Counted from the first letter of the stretch, positions 45,311-54,162 are shown. The stretch is DNA of 64,000 bases from CAVVEQ01 sp963806635 (GCA_963806635.1 CAWDZA010000015.1:1550001-1614000), one strand, 5' to 3'. A program made the numbers and translations. Notes: generated from the sequence alone by a model not told the origin.

Positions 45311-45327
45311 ACTCTATTAATGAGTAT
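45309..45327. promoter_or_regulatory. ATACTC-N7-GAGTAT palindrome over the PadR start (candidate operator)
   Basis: ATACTC-TATTAAT-GAGTAT at 45309-45327 with an extra half-site GGAGTATTC at about 45336-45344. It overlaps the PadR start codon, fitting autorepression by PadR, and may also affect the divergent Nudix gene. Confidence 0.55.
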
Positions 45328-45394
45328 TATATCATGGAGTATTCCTAATTCAACTATACATGTCAGGTGTAAAATATTCCGCAGGGACAATAAA

Positions 45395-45844
45395 TTGGCC
45401 AAACCCAGGATTCGCAACCTCGCACTGTGCGTCTTCCGCCACCGCGGACGCATTCTTGTTGCCTGCCTGTATGACAAGACGAAAAACCAGGATTTTTACC
45501 GCCCCCTCGGCGGAGGCATCAAATTTGGTGAATCCGCGCAAGAAGCACTGGTACGCGAAATCCGCGAGGAGCTGGATTGCGAGATCGAGGAGATCTGCTT
45601 GTTGGGGGTGCTGGAGAATCGCTTCGTCTATGATGACCGGGCAGGGCATGAGATCCTCTTCGTTTTCGACGCGAAGTTCAAAGACCGCTCGCTCTATTCA
45701 TTGAAGCACGTTCCTGCCCACGAAGGCGATGACCGGATGATCAAAACCAAATGGATCAATCCCGGCAGGAAAAACCGCAAAAAGCCGCTGTATCCGGAAG
45801 GAATGATCGAACTCCTGATAAACAGTAAGAAGAAAGGTGGCTGA
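45395..45844 (+). CDS. Nudix hydrolase
   Basis: A 149-residue protein with the Nudix box GGGIKFGESAQEALVREIREELDCEI (G-x5-E-x7-REUXEE-x-G/D-U). The start is uncertain; TTG at 45395 (LAKPRIRNLALCVFRHRG) fits the domain start, while longer in-frame starts overlap the PadR promoter. It hydrolyses a nucleoside diphosphate-linked compound, not identifiable from sequence. Its stop is 2 bases before the mscL ATG. Confidence 0.85.
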   Translation: MAKPRIRNLALCVFRHRGRILVACLYDKTKNQDFYRPLGGGIKFGESAQEALVREIREELDCEIEEICLLGVLENRFVYDDRAGHEILFVFDAKFKDRSLYSLKHVPAHEGDDRMIKTKWINPGRKNRKKPLYPEGMIELLINSKKKGG

Positions 45845-45845
45845 T

Positions 45846-46280
45846 ATGTTAAAGGAATTCAAAGCATTTATCCTGCGCGGAAACGTTCTCGACCTGGCAG
45901 TCGGCTTCGTGATCGGCGCCGCGTTCGCCAAAATCGTCAGCTCGCTGGTCTCGGATATCATCATGCCTCCCATCGGTCTGTTGCTGGGTAATGTGGATTT
46001 CAGCAGCCTGTTTGTTCCGCTTTCCGGCGGGCCATACAAAACCCTGGCCGAAGCTCAGGCTGCCGGAGCCCCGACCCTGAACTATGGCCTATTCCTCAAC
46101 AACATCATCGATTTCCTGATCATAGGCTTTGTCATTTTCCTGATAGTACGCCTGGCAAACAGATTATTCACCAAACCCCCTGCGCCTGCCGAGCCGACCG
46201 AGAAGGATTGCCCCTTTTGCTTCACAAAGATCCCCATCCAGGCCACCCGCTGCCCGCACTGCACATCCCACTTCCAGTAG
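45846..46280 (+). CDS. mscL: Large-conductance mechanosensitive channel with C-terminal zinc ribbon
   Basis: A 144-residue MscL. The N-terminus MLKEFKAFILRGNVLDLAVGFVIGAAFAKIVSSLVSDIIMPPIGLLLG is a close match to MscL, including the N-terminal helix and TM1. TM2 is FLIIGFVIFLIVRLANRLF. The C-terminus adds an unusual zinc-ribbon pair CPFCFTKIPIQATRCPHC. The channel opens under membrane tension and releases solutes. AAAGGTGG precedes the ATG; a GTG nine bases earlier is possible. Confidence 0.9.
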   Translation: MLKEFKAFILRGNVLDLAVGFVIGAAFAKIVSSLVSDIIMPPIGLLLGNVDFSSLFVPLSGGPYKTLAEAQAAGAPTLNYGLFLNNIIDFLIIGFVIFLIVRLANRLFTKPPAPAEPTEKDCPFCFTKIPIQATRCPHCTSHFQ

Positions 46281-46286
46281 CCGCTT

Positions 46287-47153
46287 TTGAATAAACGCCT
46301 TTCCTCCGATCTCACCCTCCTCCTCGTCGCCTTCATCTGGGGAACGGCTTTCGTCGTCCAGCGCATCGCCATCGGGGGTCTTGGCGTCTTTCTCTTCAAC
46401 GGGCTGCGCTTTCTGCTCGGCGCTTTGGTTCTGCTGCCCTTCATCAACTACCGTCAGAAACCCACCCGCAGGCAACTGAATTGGATCCTCGCCGCCGGAG
46501 CCATTCTGGTGATCGCAAGCAGCCTGCAGCAGGCCGGAATCCGCTACACCACCGCTGCCAATGCCGGCTTCATCACCGGTTTCTATGTGGTGCTCATCCC
46601 CATTATCCAGGCGCTCTTTCTTAAACGCCGGCCACCGCTGTACGTCTGGTTGTGCGCGATCGGCGCCTTCGTTGGAATTTATTTGCTCAGCACCGGAGCC
46701 AGCCTCACCTTCAACCAGGGGGATATCCTGGTCCTCATCGGCGCATTCTTCTGGGCGCTGCATGTGCTGGTCATTTCCGGTGCAGTACGCGAAACGCCGG
46801 TGCCACTCTTCTCCGCTGGGCAGTATGCCATTTGCGGAGCAGCCAGCCTGCTGATCGGATTTTTCCTGGAAGGCGGGCTGACCGCCAACATCCCCTCACT
46901 GGGCTGGACGGTGCTCTATGCCGGAATCCTCTCGGTTGGCGTGGCTTACACCCTGCAATCCTCGGCGCAAAGGCACTCGCCCCCGGCAGATGCAGCCATC
47001 ATTCTTTCAATGGAGGCGGTCTTTGCCGCCCTTTTTGGTCATTTGTTTATCGGGGAGCAGTTCCAACCCACGCAGCTCCTGGGCTGCGCGCTGATCTTGA
47101 TCTGTATGATCGCTGTGCAGATCCTCTCCCTGCGCGCGGAACCAAAGGGGTAG
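46287..47153 (+). CDS. EamA-family drug/metabolite exporter
   Basis: A 288-residue membrane protein starting with TTG (MNKRLSSDLTLLLVAFIWGTAFVVQRIAIGGL). Two EamA repeats with about ten helices are visible, with the family start FIWGTAFVVQR and the second-repeat SVGVAYTLQSSAQRHSPPADAAIILSMEAVFAALFG. Substrate unknown. It begins 6 bases after mscL and converges with another EamA gene. Confidence 0.85.
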   Translation: MNKRLSSDLTLLLVAFIWGTAFVVQRIAIGGLGVFLFNGLRFLLGALVLLPFINYRQKPTRRQLNWILAAGAILVIASSLQQAGIRYTTAANAGFITGFYVVLIPIIQALFLKRRPPLYVWLCAIGAFVGIYLLSTGASLTFNQGDILVLIGAFFWALHVLVISGAVRETPVPLFSAGQYAICGAASLLIGFFLEGGLTANIPSLGWTVLYAGILSVGVAYTLQSSAQRHSPPADAAIILSMEAVFAALFGHLFIGEQFQPTQLLGCALILICMIAVQILSLRAEPKG

Positions 47154-48059
47154 TTAACCGGCTGCCGCTTTTCCGGACTCAGCCTCGGATTTGGCCCGGG
47201 AAACGTTCAAAAGATAAATTCCTCCCAAAGCTGCCAGCCCGCCTGCGATCTGCCCGGCATTCAAGTTCTCCCCGAAGAGCGGAATGGCAAGCAGGGCAGT
47301 GATCACCGGCTGCAGAATGAGCGTGGGCGAGACCACAGAAGCTGGAAGATGACCCAGCGCGTAACTGATCCCGAAATATCCGCCCACCTGCGAGATCAAC
47401 CCCGCCAGCAGAAACACACCCCAGGTAAGCGGCGGATAAGGTCCAAAGGAATTGCCCATCCCCAGGTTGATCAGGAACAGGAAGACGAACGCAAACAGAT
47501 CCACCATGAAGATATAAATGATTGTCGTCAGCCGCGTGCGTGCCACCTGGGTTACCAGGAAGTACCCGGCGTAGAAAACGCTGGAAACGAGCGCCATGAT
47601 ATTGCCCTTGGCGGCTCCGCCCTCCCCAAAAATATTGGACCCCAGCACCGTGGCCGCCCCGGCGAACGCCAGCACCAGCCCACCCCAGAACCCGGCGGTC
47701 ATTTTTTCCTTCCATACAGTAATCGCGAAGATAGCCACCCATAATGGTGCCATATTGTTAAGCAGAGTGGCATTTGCGATGCGGGTGAAATCGAGCGAGG
47801 TGGAAAGCAGGGCGTTATCCAGCGCTGAAAACAGAGCTGTCGCCATCGGCAGCAGGATCAGGAATTTGAAACCCGGGTTGGGCGCATTTTTCCTCCTTGC
47901 CGCGAAGGGCAGCAGGAAAACCGTGGCCACCCCCATGCGGTAGAACTGGGTGATCGCCCCGGGCGCTTCTGACCAGCGGATGAAAAGCGTGGTGAAGCTG
48001 AGCGCCAGCACGCCGCCAGCCAGGGCCAGGTAAGGCAGAGTTTTCGAAGATCGATCCAT
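47154..48059 (-). CDS. EamA-family drug/metabolite exporter
   Basis: A 301-residue membrane protein of about ten helices. EamA pattern: SFTTLFIRWSEAPGAITQFYRMGVATVFLLPFA and, in the second repeat, GGYFGISYALGHLPASVVSPTLILQPVITALLAIPLFGENLNAGQIAGGLAALGGIYLLN. It is only weakly similar to the convergent gene. The two genes end within 1 base of each other. Confidence 0.85.
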   Translation of the reverse strand: MDRSSKTLPYLALAGGVLALSFTTLFIRWSEAPGAITQFYRMGVATVFLLPFAARRKNAPNPGFKFLILLPMATALFSALDNALLSTSLDFTRIANATLLNNMAPLWVAIFAITVWKEKMTAGFWGGLVLAFAGAATVLGSNIFGEGGAAKGNIMALVSSVFYAGYFLVTQVARTRLTTIIYIFMVDLFAFVFLFLINLGMGNSFGPYPPLTWGVFLLAGLISQVGGYFGISYALGHLPASVVSPTLILQPVITALLAIPLFGENLNAGQIAGGLAALGGIYLLNVSRAKSEAESGKAAAG

Positions 48060-48140
48060 CTTGTTGAAGGCTAGATTTTAGCACACCCCCTTCCAGGATG
48101 GGATAGAATAGGATCACCTTCACATCGGGAGCAGCTGCGC

Positions 48141-49484
48141 ATGATTCCCTTTTTTCGATCGACGAAAAACTTAAAATCCATCTCCATCATCATGCTCGTC
48201 CTCGGGGGCAGTCTCCTCCTGGCAGGCTGCGCTGCCGATAGCACCCCGCTGGTTTATGGCGTCTGGGATCAGACCGATGCGCCGCTCAAAGCCATCCGCC
48301 GCGTCAACGCCGATGGTTCCGCCCCTGCCAGCGTCATCGAATCCACCACCGGGCTGGTGGTGCAGAAATATTCCAACCGGCACAACTACGCCAACCCGAT
48401 CTCGCCGGACGGGAAATTCATGGCTGTTTACGCTCAGAACCAGGATAACAACTGGGAATTGAACCTGCTGCCCACCTCAGTGGAGAAGAGTGATCCGCTT
48501 TTTAAACATTCCATGGGCAGTCAACCCTCGCTCTCCATCTCCGGTTTTTCGCCGGATAGTCGCTACTACGTTTTCACCGAGCAGGATTCCCAAAGCGGTT
48601 TGTTCACCATTCAGATCTACGACCTGCGCGCCAAAGCACTGCTCCCTCCCAAAAGCGGAGCCTTCTTTGCCGATTTCTTCCCAAACTCAAATGATTTGCT
48701 CTCTGTGGGAGTGGGTCCTACCGGCGAGATCGCTGGCGTTCAGCGGGTGGGTCTGCCTTCCCGCACGGAGCAATCCATCTACAAGCCTCCCCAGGGCGAA
48801 CAGATCGGCTTGCTGCTGATCAGCCCGGATGAAAAAAACCTGCTTGTCTATGACCTGGCCAAAGCCACCCTAGATCAGGTCCCCCTGGATGGCAGCAAAC
48901 GCACCACCCTCTACCAGTTCGGCGGGGATATCGGCGCCGCCTTCACCCCTGGTGCCGGCTATTTGGTGCTTACCGACCTCTCCCAGGCGGTGCAGCGCCT
49001 TGTCGTCTTCGATCCGCAATTCCGCGAGATCTACCGCCAGGATGGCGTCGGTTCGGGGACGCTCGCATTCTCTGAGAATGGGAAAACCATCGCCTTCATG
49101 TCCGGCGCACCGGATGCCATGACCCTGAACACCCTAACCCTGGACCCCGTTACCAAGCCAGTCAAGATCTCGGATGGCGGGGTGTACTATCAACCCCGCT
49201 TCTCCCCCGATGGCAGCCGGATTGTTTACATCGAATACAAAGGCCCTCAGGAAAAGACCGGTGAGCTGTATGTTTCCGGCACGGATGGCACCGGACGCAA
49301 GCTGCTGGATGCCGGGGTGACCTCCTTCACCTTCGGGGTCAACAACTCCCTGTTGTATTTCAAGTCGGATATTTCCGACGCAAAAAATCCCAAGACCTCG
49401 CTTTATCGCATTGGATTGGATGGGTCTGCGAAATCGCAGGTGGCCCAGCCAGAGCCTGGGTTCGCCGCCCTGCTGGATCAATAG
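48141..49484 (+). CDS. TolB-like beta-propeller lipoprotein
   Basis: A 447-residue protein with a lipobox (GGSLLLAGC). The rest has repeating blades with motifs such as NPISPDGKFMAVY, SGFSPDSRYYVFTEQD, LLLISPDEKNLLVYDL, AFSENGKTIAFMSG and PRFSPDGSRIVYIEY, the WD40-like/TolB pattern. It probably sits on the outer side of the membrane. Function unknown. It is monocistronic with a good terminator. Confidence 0.75.
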   Translation: MIPFFRSTKNLKSISIIMLVLGGSLLLAGCAADSTPLVYGVWDQTDAPLKAIRRVNADGSAPASVIESTTGLVVQKYSNRHNYANPISPDGKFMAVYAQNQDNNWELNLLPTSVEKSDPLFKHSMGSQPSLSISGFSPDSRYYVFTEQDSQSGLFTIQIYDLRAKALLPPKSGAFFADFFPNSNDLLSVGVGPTGEIAGVQRVGLPSRTEQSIYKPPQGEQIGLLLISPDEKNLLVYDLAKATLDQVPLDGSKRTTLYQFGGDIGAAFTPGAGYLVLTDLSQAVQRLVVFDPQFREIYRQDGVGSGTLAFSENGKTIAFMSGAPDAMTLNTLTLDPVTKPVKISDGGVYYQPRFSPDGSRIVYIEYKGPQEKTGELYVSGTDGTGRKLLDAGVTSFTFGVNNSLLYFKSDISDAKNPKTSLYRIGLDGSAKSQVAQPEPGFAALLDQ

Positions 49485-49517
49485 CTTTTGTCTCTCCGAC
49501 CTGGAATTATTTAAAAC

Positions 49518-49550
49518 AAAAATGCTGCGCGGGTTGCGCAGCATTTTTTT
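49518..49550 (+). terminator. Terminator after the beta-propeller gene
   Basis: AATGCTGCGC-GGGTT-GCGCAGCATT stem followed by seven T. Confidence 0.9.
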
Positions 49551-49562
49551 GTGTGCTTGAAA

Positions 49563-50285
49563 CTACTTCAATTCGTAGGTCACGTTTGCCGAAGCCGAGA
49601 CTGACATCTGCCCGGAGGCGATGGGTACTGGCATGCTGGCCATATTAGCTGCGCCGCCACCCTTGCCGTCATAATACATAGGGGCTGGAGAGCTATTGGA
49701 ATAAACATTGATGAATTGCACGGGCCCCAAAGTGGCACCCGCTGCCTTGGCAGCTTCCTCCGCCTGGGTTTGCGCACTCGCCATGGCTTTCGCCCGGGCT
49801 TCACTGAGGGCTTTTTCTTTATCGGTCACATCAAAAGAGATGCTGTTGATCGTGTTCGCCCCGTTTCGCACGGTGCTATCCAGGATCACGCCCAGCTTTG
49901 AAAGGTCACGGACGGTCACATAGACCGAATTATTAGCCGTGAAATAAGAGCGGGTTACGGTTCCATCCGGACCATAATCCTGGCTGGGGTTGATATTGAA
50001 CCCCGAAGTCTGGATATCTTTATCCTCCACACCCAGCTTCTTCAGGGAGTCGCGGATGCCCTGCGCGGCGGCAGTGTTCTTATCCAGTGCCTCGGTAACC
50101 GTATCTCCCTGGGTGGTAACTCCGATATTCACGTAAGCCAAATCGGGTGTGACGGACACCGTGCCATCCCCATTCACATTGATCGTACGAAGCTGCGGTG
50201 TTGGGTTTGCCTGCACGGTCAGGCAGCCGGCCAGGGTAAAGATAAGCACGGCAGCCGTCAACAATACTACTGAGATTCGTTTCAT
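49563..50285 (-). CDS. SIMPL-domain lipoprotein
   Basis: A 240-residue protein with a lipobox (LAGC, Cys near residue 21) and a SIMPL (DUF541) domain: NVNGDGTVSVTPDLAYVNIGVTTQGDTVTEA, IRDSLKKLGVEDKDIQTSGFNINP, and the long C-terminal ARAKAMASAQTQAEEAAKAAGATLGPVQFI. The family occurs in periplasmic or outer proteins and its job is not well defined. The five-gene membrane cluster lies upstream on the same strand beyond a terminator. Confidence 0.85.
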   Translation of the reverse strand: MKRISVVLLTAAVLIFTLAGCLTVQANPTPQLRTINVNGDGTVSVTPDLAYVNIGVTTQGDTVTEALDKNTAAAQGIRDSLKKLGVEDKDIQTSGFNINPSQDYGPDGTVTRSYFTANNSVYVTVRDLSKLGVILDSTVRNGANTINSISFDVTDKEKALSEARAKAMASAQTQAEEAAKAAGATLGPVQFINVYSNSSPAPMYYDGKGGGAANMASMPVPIASGQMSVSASANVTYELK

Positions 50286-50460
50286 TTCTACCTCCTATCG
50301 GGTACTATACTGATTAGACGTTCCATGTTTGAAAAAGTTCCCGGAGATTTCCCGGATTTTCCTGACTGAGATATTGTATTTTGATTTAAAACATGTTATT
50401 ATATTTTCGTCCCTCCAACCGGTTGCCCCCCTCAACCGGTCGGGGGGATTACTTTTAAGA

Positions 50461-50487
50461 AAACCCGGGGTTTCCCCCGGGTGATTT
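50461..50487 (-). terminator. Terminator of the LiaF/PspC cluster
   Basis: ACCCGGGG-GAAA-CCCCGGGT stem followed on the minus strand by TTTTCTT. Confidence 0.75.
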
Positions 50488-50493
50488 TTTCCG

Positions 50494-51549
50494 CTATGGC
50501 AGGTACTGGATGGTGACGAGCCCCACTGCTGCATCCACCTTCACCACCTGAACCTCGCTGGCAGTTGCCGCCTCCGGAGAGCTGACCACGCTGCCCGACC
50601 GGGTGAAATCAGATGGATAGGTGGGGATCGCCAGGGCAGTGCTCAGTTCAATGCGCACCGCGGCGTTTTGGGGCACCTGGATGACTGTTTGCCCCACCGC
50701 CTGGCTGATCTTGATAGTCTCCTTACCGTTTTCTGGCAGGATAACACTCGTCTGCCCCACACCAGAGGATAGTTCCAGGTTCTTGATCTGTAATCCGTCC
50801 AGGTTGAATTGCATGTTTCCCGCGCCCATTTCGGCTGAAACAACATACACAACCACGGGGTTCAGCTTGAGATCCCAGGTCAATGAACTGGTAACTCCGC
50901 TAAAGGGTGTGTAGGTACCCTGGGTGGTGTCGTTTATGTAAAAGCTGGCGCTTGTGCCGTCCACCTTTACCGAGCTTTGCACCTTACCTGTATCCGTAAC
51001 ACTGCCCTCGACCAGGTATTTCTCACCTGCTTCTCCGCCCACCAGCATTTCCCCCATGGGCATGGTCAGCGATCCGCTCGCATCGGTGGCACCGTTCCGT
51101 TCCAGCGCGATCGGCTGGGTCGCCGCTGATTGAAACGCGGGGTTATACCGCGCCACATAGAACGTCCCGGCAACCAGGGCCAACCCCACCACCAGACCCA
51201 CCACCGCCGACCACACTCCGCGGTGATCAACGATCAGGTCAACACCCCAGGCGATCAGGAGCACCGGCCAGAATTTGATCAGCACGTCCAGCGCGGACAT
51301 GGGCAGGTAACCAAAATTGCATCCCAGGAAGATAACGCCCAGCCCAATCCCCACCACCGGTCCGGCGTACCCGGAACGGTTTACCAGGCTATCGATCCCG
51401 CCGATGATGAACAGCAGCGGCCAAAGGTTAACGATCACTTCCCAGGTATCCCCGGAGATCGCCCCGGTGTTGTTGAGGAACAACACCACCCCAACCACGA
51501 TCAGAAGTACCGGCCAAAAAATACTGTAGTGCCTTCGTTTATTTTCCAT
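50494..51549 (-). CDS. LiaF-type membrane protein with toastrack-like domain
   Basis: A 351-residue protein from the ATG at 51549 (GGAGGAAAATGAT upstream); the preceding gene's TGA lies 2 bases away. It begins with the DUF5668/LiaF-type hydrophobic repeats (FWPVLLIVVGVVLFLNNTG, LWPLLFIIGGIDSLV, FWPVLLIAWGVDLIV), about four or five membrane helices. The C-terminal half is a beta-helix 'toastrack' pattern (GAGNMQFNLDGLQIKNLELSSGVGQTSVILPENGKETIKISQAVGQTVIQVPQNAAVRIELS). LiaF-like proteins regulate envelope-stress signalling. It is last in a five-gene cluster. Confidence 0.8.
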   Translation of the reverse strand: MENKRRHYSIFWPVLLIVVGVVLFLNNTGAISGDTWEVIVNLWPLLFIIGGIDSLVNRSGYAGPVVGIGLGVIFLGCNFGYLPMSALDVLIKFWPVLLIAWGVDLIVDHRGVWSAVVGLVVGLALVAGTFYVARYNPAFQSAATQPIALERNGATDASGSLTMPMGEMLVGGEAGEKYLVEGSVTDTGKVQSSVKVDGTSASFYINDTTQGTYTPFSGVTSSLTWDLKLNPVVVYVVSAEMGAGNMQFNLDGLQIKNLELSSGVGQTSVILPENGKETIKISQAVGQTVIQVPQNAAVRIELSTALAIPTYPSDFTRSGSVVSSPEAATASEVQVVKVDAAVGLVTIQYLP

Positions 51550-51550
51550 A

Positions 51551-52012
51551 TCATTTTCCTCCACGGGTCGCTCTCAGGATAATGACCACCCCTGCCGAGA
51601 TCAGCAGCGCTGGCCAGAGGATCATCGTCTTGAAAGTATCCCACCAGTTGTTCGGCAGCAGCTCCAGCAGCGAAAAAGCTCCCAGCAGGATCATGCCCAC
51701 CCCCAAATAGGTCAGCAGGCGGGGGTCGCGGGAGGAGAAAAGCTGCCGGATCTCCTCCCCGATCAATTTGAATCGTTCAGCAAAATCATCCGGCTGCGGG
51801 ACCCGGTTGGATCCCGTCCCGGGCAGGTGATCTTCGCGCGGCATGATCACCCACAGCGCCAGGTAGAGCAGGAACCCCAGCCCCGTGGCCAGCACCAGCA
51901 GGAAGAAGAACACCCGCACCCACAGCACATCCAGCCGCAGGTATTCCGACAGTCCCTGGCAGACCCCGCCGAGGACGGCGTTATCCTTCGTACGGTAAAG
52001 CGTGCCTGTCAT
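51551..52012 (-). CDS. PspC-domain membrane protein
   Basis: A 153-residue protein. The N-terminus MTGTLYRTKDNAVLGGVCQGLSEYLRLDVLWVRVFFFLLVLATGLGFLLYLALWVIMP is a clear PspC domain with one or two helices. A short cytoplasmic segment follows, then two more helices (LLTYLGVGMILLGAFSLLELLP and ILWPALLISAGVVIILR). PspC proteins sense envelope stress. It sits between two related membrane genes. Confidence 0.9.
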   Translation of the reverse strand: MTGTLYRTKDNAVLGGVCQGLSEYLRLDVLWVRVFFFLLVLATGLGFLLYLALWVIMPREDHLPGTGSNRVPQPDDFAERFKLIGEEIRQLFSSRDPRLLTYLGVGMILLGAFSLLELLPNNWWDTFKTMILWPALLISAGVVIILRATRGGK

Positions 52013-52020
52013 AATTTACG

Positions 52021-52668
52021 CTATACCTTCTTGGGCGAAAGCGCCTTGATGAGCACCACCGCGCCGCCGATGATGAGCGCAACCGGCCAGACGTAAATTC
52101 CGAAGGAGGTATCCAGGAAGCCGAAGAAGAGCGCCATCACCAGCAGCGCCAGCGCCGGGATCCACGCCCAGCGGTTCTTCGCCTCGCCCGTGGGCAGCAG
52201 CGCCACAAGTCCGAATGTGATCGCCAATCCCAGGAACATCACCCCCACTCCAGCCATGGGGTAATACTGGCTGACGCCGATCAGCGCGGCGACGGAGAAG
52301 AGCGCCCCGCCCGGGATGATCGCCCACCAGTTCTGGTGATCGGTGAGATAGATGATCAAGAAGCTTAAACCGATCATTCCAAGCAAGAATACAGGAGCAA
52401 GGCCTCCGGGAAATCCCGGGATCATCGGCAGGATGATTACGCCCGCCAGCCCGATCAGGCTGCAGCCGGGGATGAGCGCCCACCATTGCTTCCGGTCCAC
52501 AAGAAACACATAAATGAACACCGCGCCAGCCGCGGCAAAGATCGCTCCCATGACCACTGCCCAGGTGGAACCCTGCAGGTCCATGATCCCCAGGCTCTGC
52601 AGCAGGGTGATCACCCCGATCACCAGCAGCACAATTCCAACAATGATCCGCCAATCAACTTTCTTCAT
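52021..52668 (-). CDS. Multi-pass membrane protein of the LiaF/DUF5668 type
   Basis: A 215-residue protein of about eight helices (WRIIVGIVLLVIGVITLLQSLG, GAIFAAAGAVFIYVFL, LIGLAGVIILPMIPG, IPGGALFSVAALIGV, FLGLAITFGLVALLPTG, WIPALALLVMALFFGFLDT, YVWPVALIIGGAVVLIKAL). The repeated VxLLVIGVxxLLxxLG and VWPVALIIGG pattern is that of DUF5668/LiaF-type helices. No enzymatic motif. Confidence 0.75.
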   Translation of the reverse strand: MKKVDWRIIVGIVLLVIGVITLLQSLGIMDLQGSTWAVVMGAIFAAAGAVFIYVFLVDRKQWWALIPGCSLIGLAGVIILPMIPGFPGGLAPVFLLGMIGLSFLIIYLTDHQNWWAIIPGGALFSVAALIGVSQYYPMAGVGVMFLGLAITFGLVALLPTGEAKNRWAWIPALALLVMALFFGFLDTSFGIYVWPVALIIGGAVVLIKALSPKKV

Positions 52669-52688
52669 TTCGACATTCCTTTCGTGAA

Positions 52689-53486
52689 TTATTGAATACT
52701 GACCGATCCGACAGCCGAATCGATCTTGATCTCCACTTTGTTTTCCGCTGTTTCATAATCCGGTGAGAGGTAGCGCTCCCCGTTGAAAGGGAACCTCTGC
52801 TCGTCGATCGTCTTCTTCATCAGCGCGGCTTCCACCTTGATGCTAGCAGATACGCCCTCCGGCACGGTCATCTCCACGCTGGCCGCCCCGGCGTCGATAT
52901 CCACCAACGTATACCCGGCTTTTGCCGGCAGGATGATCTTGCTTGAGCTGGCTCCGGTATCCAGATCAAATTCCTTCACCTTCAAATCAGTCAGGTCGCA
53001 GGTCACCTCGCTGGCGCCGGTTTGCAGGGATAGTTTTAGAGGAATTGAATCCGTGAGCCGAACGATCCAATCCGGTCCTTCATCCGGGAAACCGTATTCA
53101 CCCTCCAGGTTCACCTTCAGCGATGAACCACTTTTGGAGGTTTTTTTCCTGAACCCGCCGTAAAATTCACCTTCCACCAACCCCCCCTCTTTGGCAACAC
53201 CGCTGATATTAAGCTTGCCCGCCCCATGCTCGAAAATGATCTCCGCTTCCTGTGCCCCATCCAGCGGGATGGAATCTGTCTGCGCAGGCTGATGGTGGCG
53301 TCCGTGGTATTCATGGTAATTCGAACCCCGCGGACGGATCAGGAACCAGATGCCCAGGGCGATCAGAAAGAACGGGCCGATGAGCGCCCAGATATTTACG
53401 TTGGTAAACCATCCCAGCGTCACTCCCAGGCCAAGCACCCCCAAAAGGATCAGCACGATCCCCCAGTAGACACGCCGAATATTCAT
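52689..53486 (-). CDS. LiaF-type membrane protein with toastrack-like domain
   Basis: A 265-residue protein. The N-terminal part has two membrane segments (YWGIVLILLGVLGLGVTLGWF and WALIGPFFLIALGIWFLI). A His-rich spacer (HEYHGRHH) follows. The C-terminal 180 residues are a DUF4097-like beta-helix (AEIIFEHGAGKLNISG, SLQTGASEVTCDLTDLKVKEFDLDTGASSSKIILP, AGAASVEMTVPEGVSASIKVEAAL, DSAVGSVSIQ). It is a paralogue-like partner of the 50494 gene in the same cluster. Confidence 0.8.
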   Translation of the reverse strand: MNIRRVYWGIVLILLGVLGLGVTLGWFTNVNIWALIGPFFLIALGIWFLIRPRGSNYHEYHGRHHQPAQTDSIPLDGAQEAEIIFEHGAGKLNISGVAKEGGLVEGEFYGGFRKKTSKSGSSLKVNLEGEYGFPDEGPDWIVRLTDSIPLKLSLQTGASEVTCDLTDLKVKEFDLDTGASSSKIILPAKAGYTLVDIDAGAASVEMTVPEGVSASIKVEAALMKKTIDEQRFPFNGERYLSPDYETAENKVEIKIDSAVGSVSIQ

Positions 53487-53501
53487 TGTTCCCTCGCCCT
53501 T

Positions 53502-54014
53502 CTACGGTTGCCCGCGGTTGAATAGCGGTCGCAGCAGGATCAGGATGCCCGCCGCCACCAGCAGCAACGGCCAGTAGATCCCGGTTGCGGTGAAAGCGCC
53601 AAAGATGGCTCCGAAGATGGTGAAGAGGATCAAACTGGTGAGGATCACATTCAGCCCGCGCCGCACCGAATAGCGGTTCCCCCCGCCGGTAACGGATGCC
53701 AGGATGATCCCCACCCCCACAAAGCCGGGAATGAGCGTCCAGGCATACGCCCAGGACTCGAACATGCCGTAGACCGCCTGGAAGTAAAGGATCCCACCGA
53801 TCCCCGCCACGATGCAGGCTGGAACAGCCATGTCCGGCACGCCGGTGATGAGCCCAATGACAAAAAGCAGCACCCCCACCCCCACAATGATCAGCGGCCA
53901 CATATAGGTGATCTGCGCCTGCAGACCCGGCACCAGGTTGGTAATCGCAAAGAATACCCCCGCCAGGATCAGGATCACCCCGATCGCAATTGCCGATTTC
54001 TGACGCGTTTCCAT
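53502..54014 (-). CDS. Multi-pass membrane protein, first gene of the LiaF/PspC cluster
   Basis: A 170-residue protein of about five helices (AIAIGVILILAGVFFAITNLVPG, YMWPLIIVGVGVLLFVIGLITG, AVPACIVAGIGGILYFQAVYG, LIPGFVGVGIILASVTGGG, YWPLLLVAAGILILL). It has the DUF5668-like WPLIIVGVG repeats. It is probably the start of the transcript with the four genes downstream. No known activity. Confidence 0.75.
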   Translation of the reverse strand: METRQKSAIAIGVILILAGVFFAITNLVPGLQAQITYMWPLIIVGVGVLLFVIGLITGVPDMAVPACIVAGIGGILYFQAVYGMFESWAYAWTLIPGFVGVGIILASVTGGGNRYSVRRGLNVILTSLILFTIFGAIFGAFTATGIYWPLLLVAAGILILLRPLFNRGQP

Positions 54015-54134
54015 AACTTCCTCCGTGGAAAGATTAAGATTTTATGAGTATAACGATAATTCTAACGGAAAGTTGCATGTTGTGATAATTAATTTTGACG
54101 AACCTTTATATTGTACAGAGGTATATAAGAGCCC

Positions 54135-54162
54135 TTGACTTTTATCTTTTTCGCCCTATAAT
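54135..54162 (+). promoter_or_regulatory. Strong sigma-70-type promoter of the cysKE leader
   Basis: TTGACT at 54135-54140 and TATAAT at 54157-54162 with a 16-base spacer. The transcript would start near 54169 and have a leader of about 210 bases before cysK. Confidence 0.85.
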
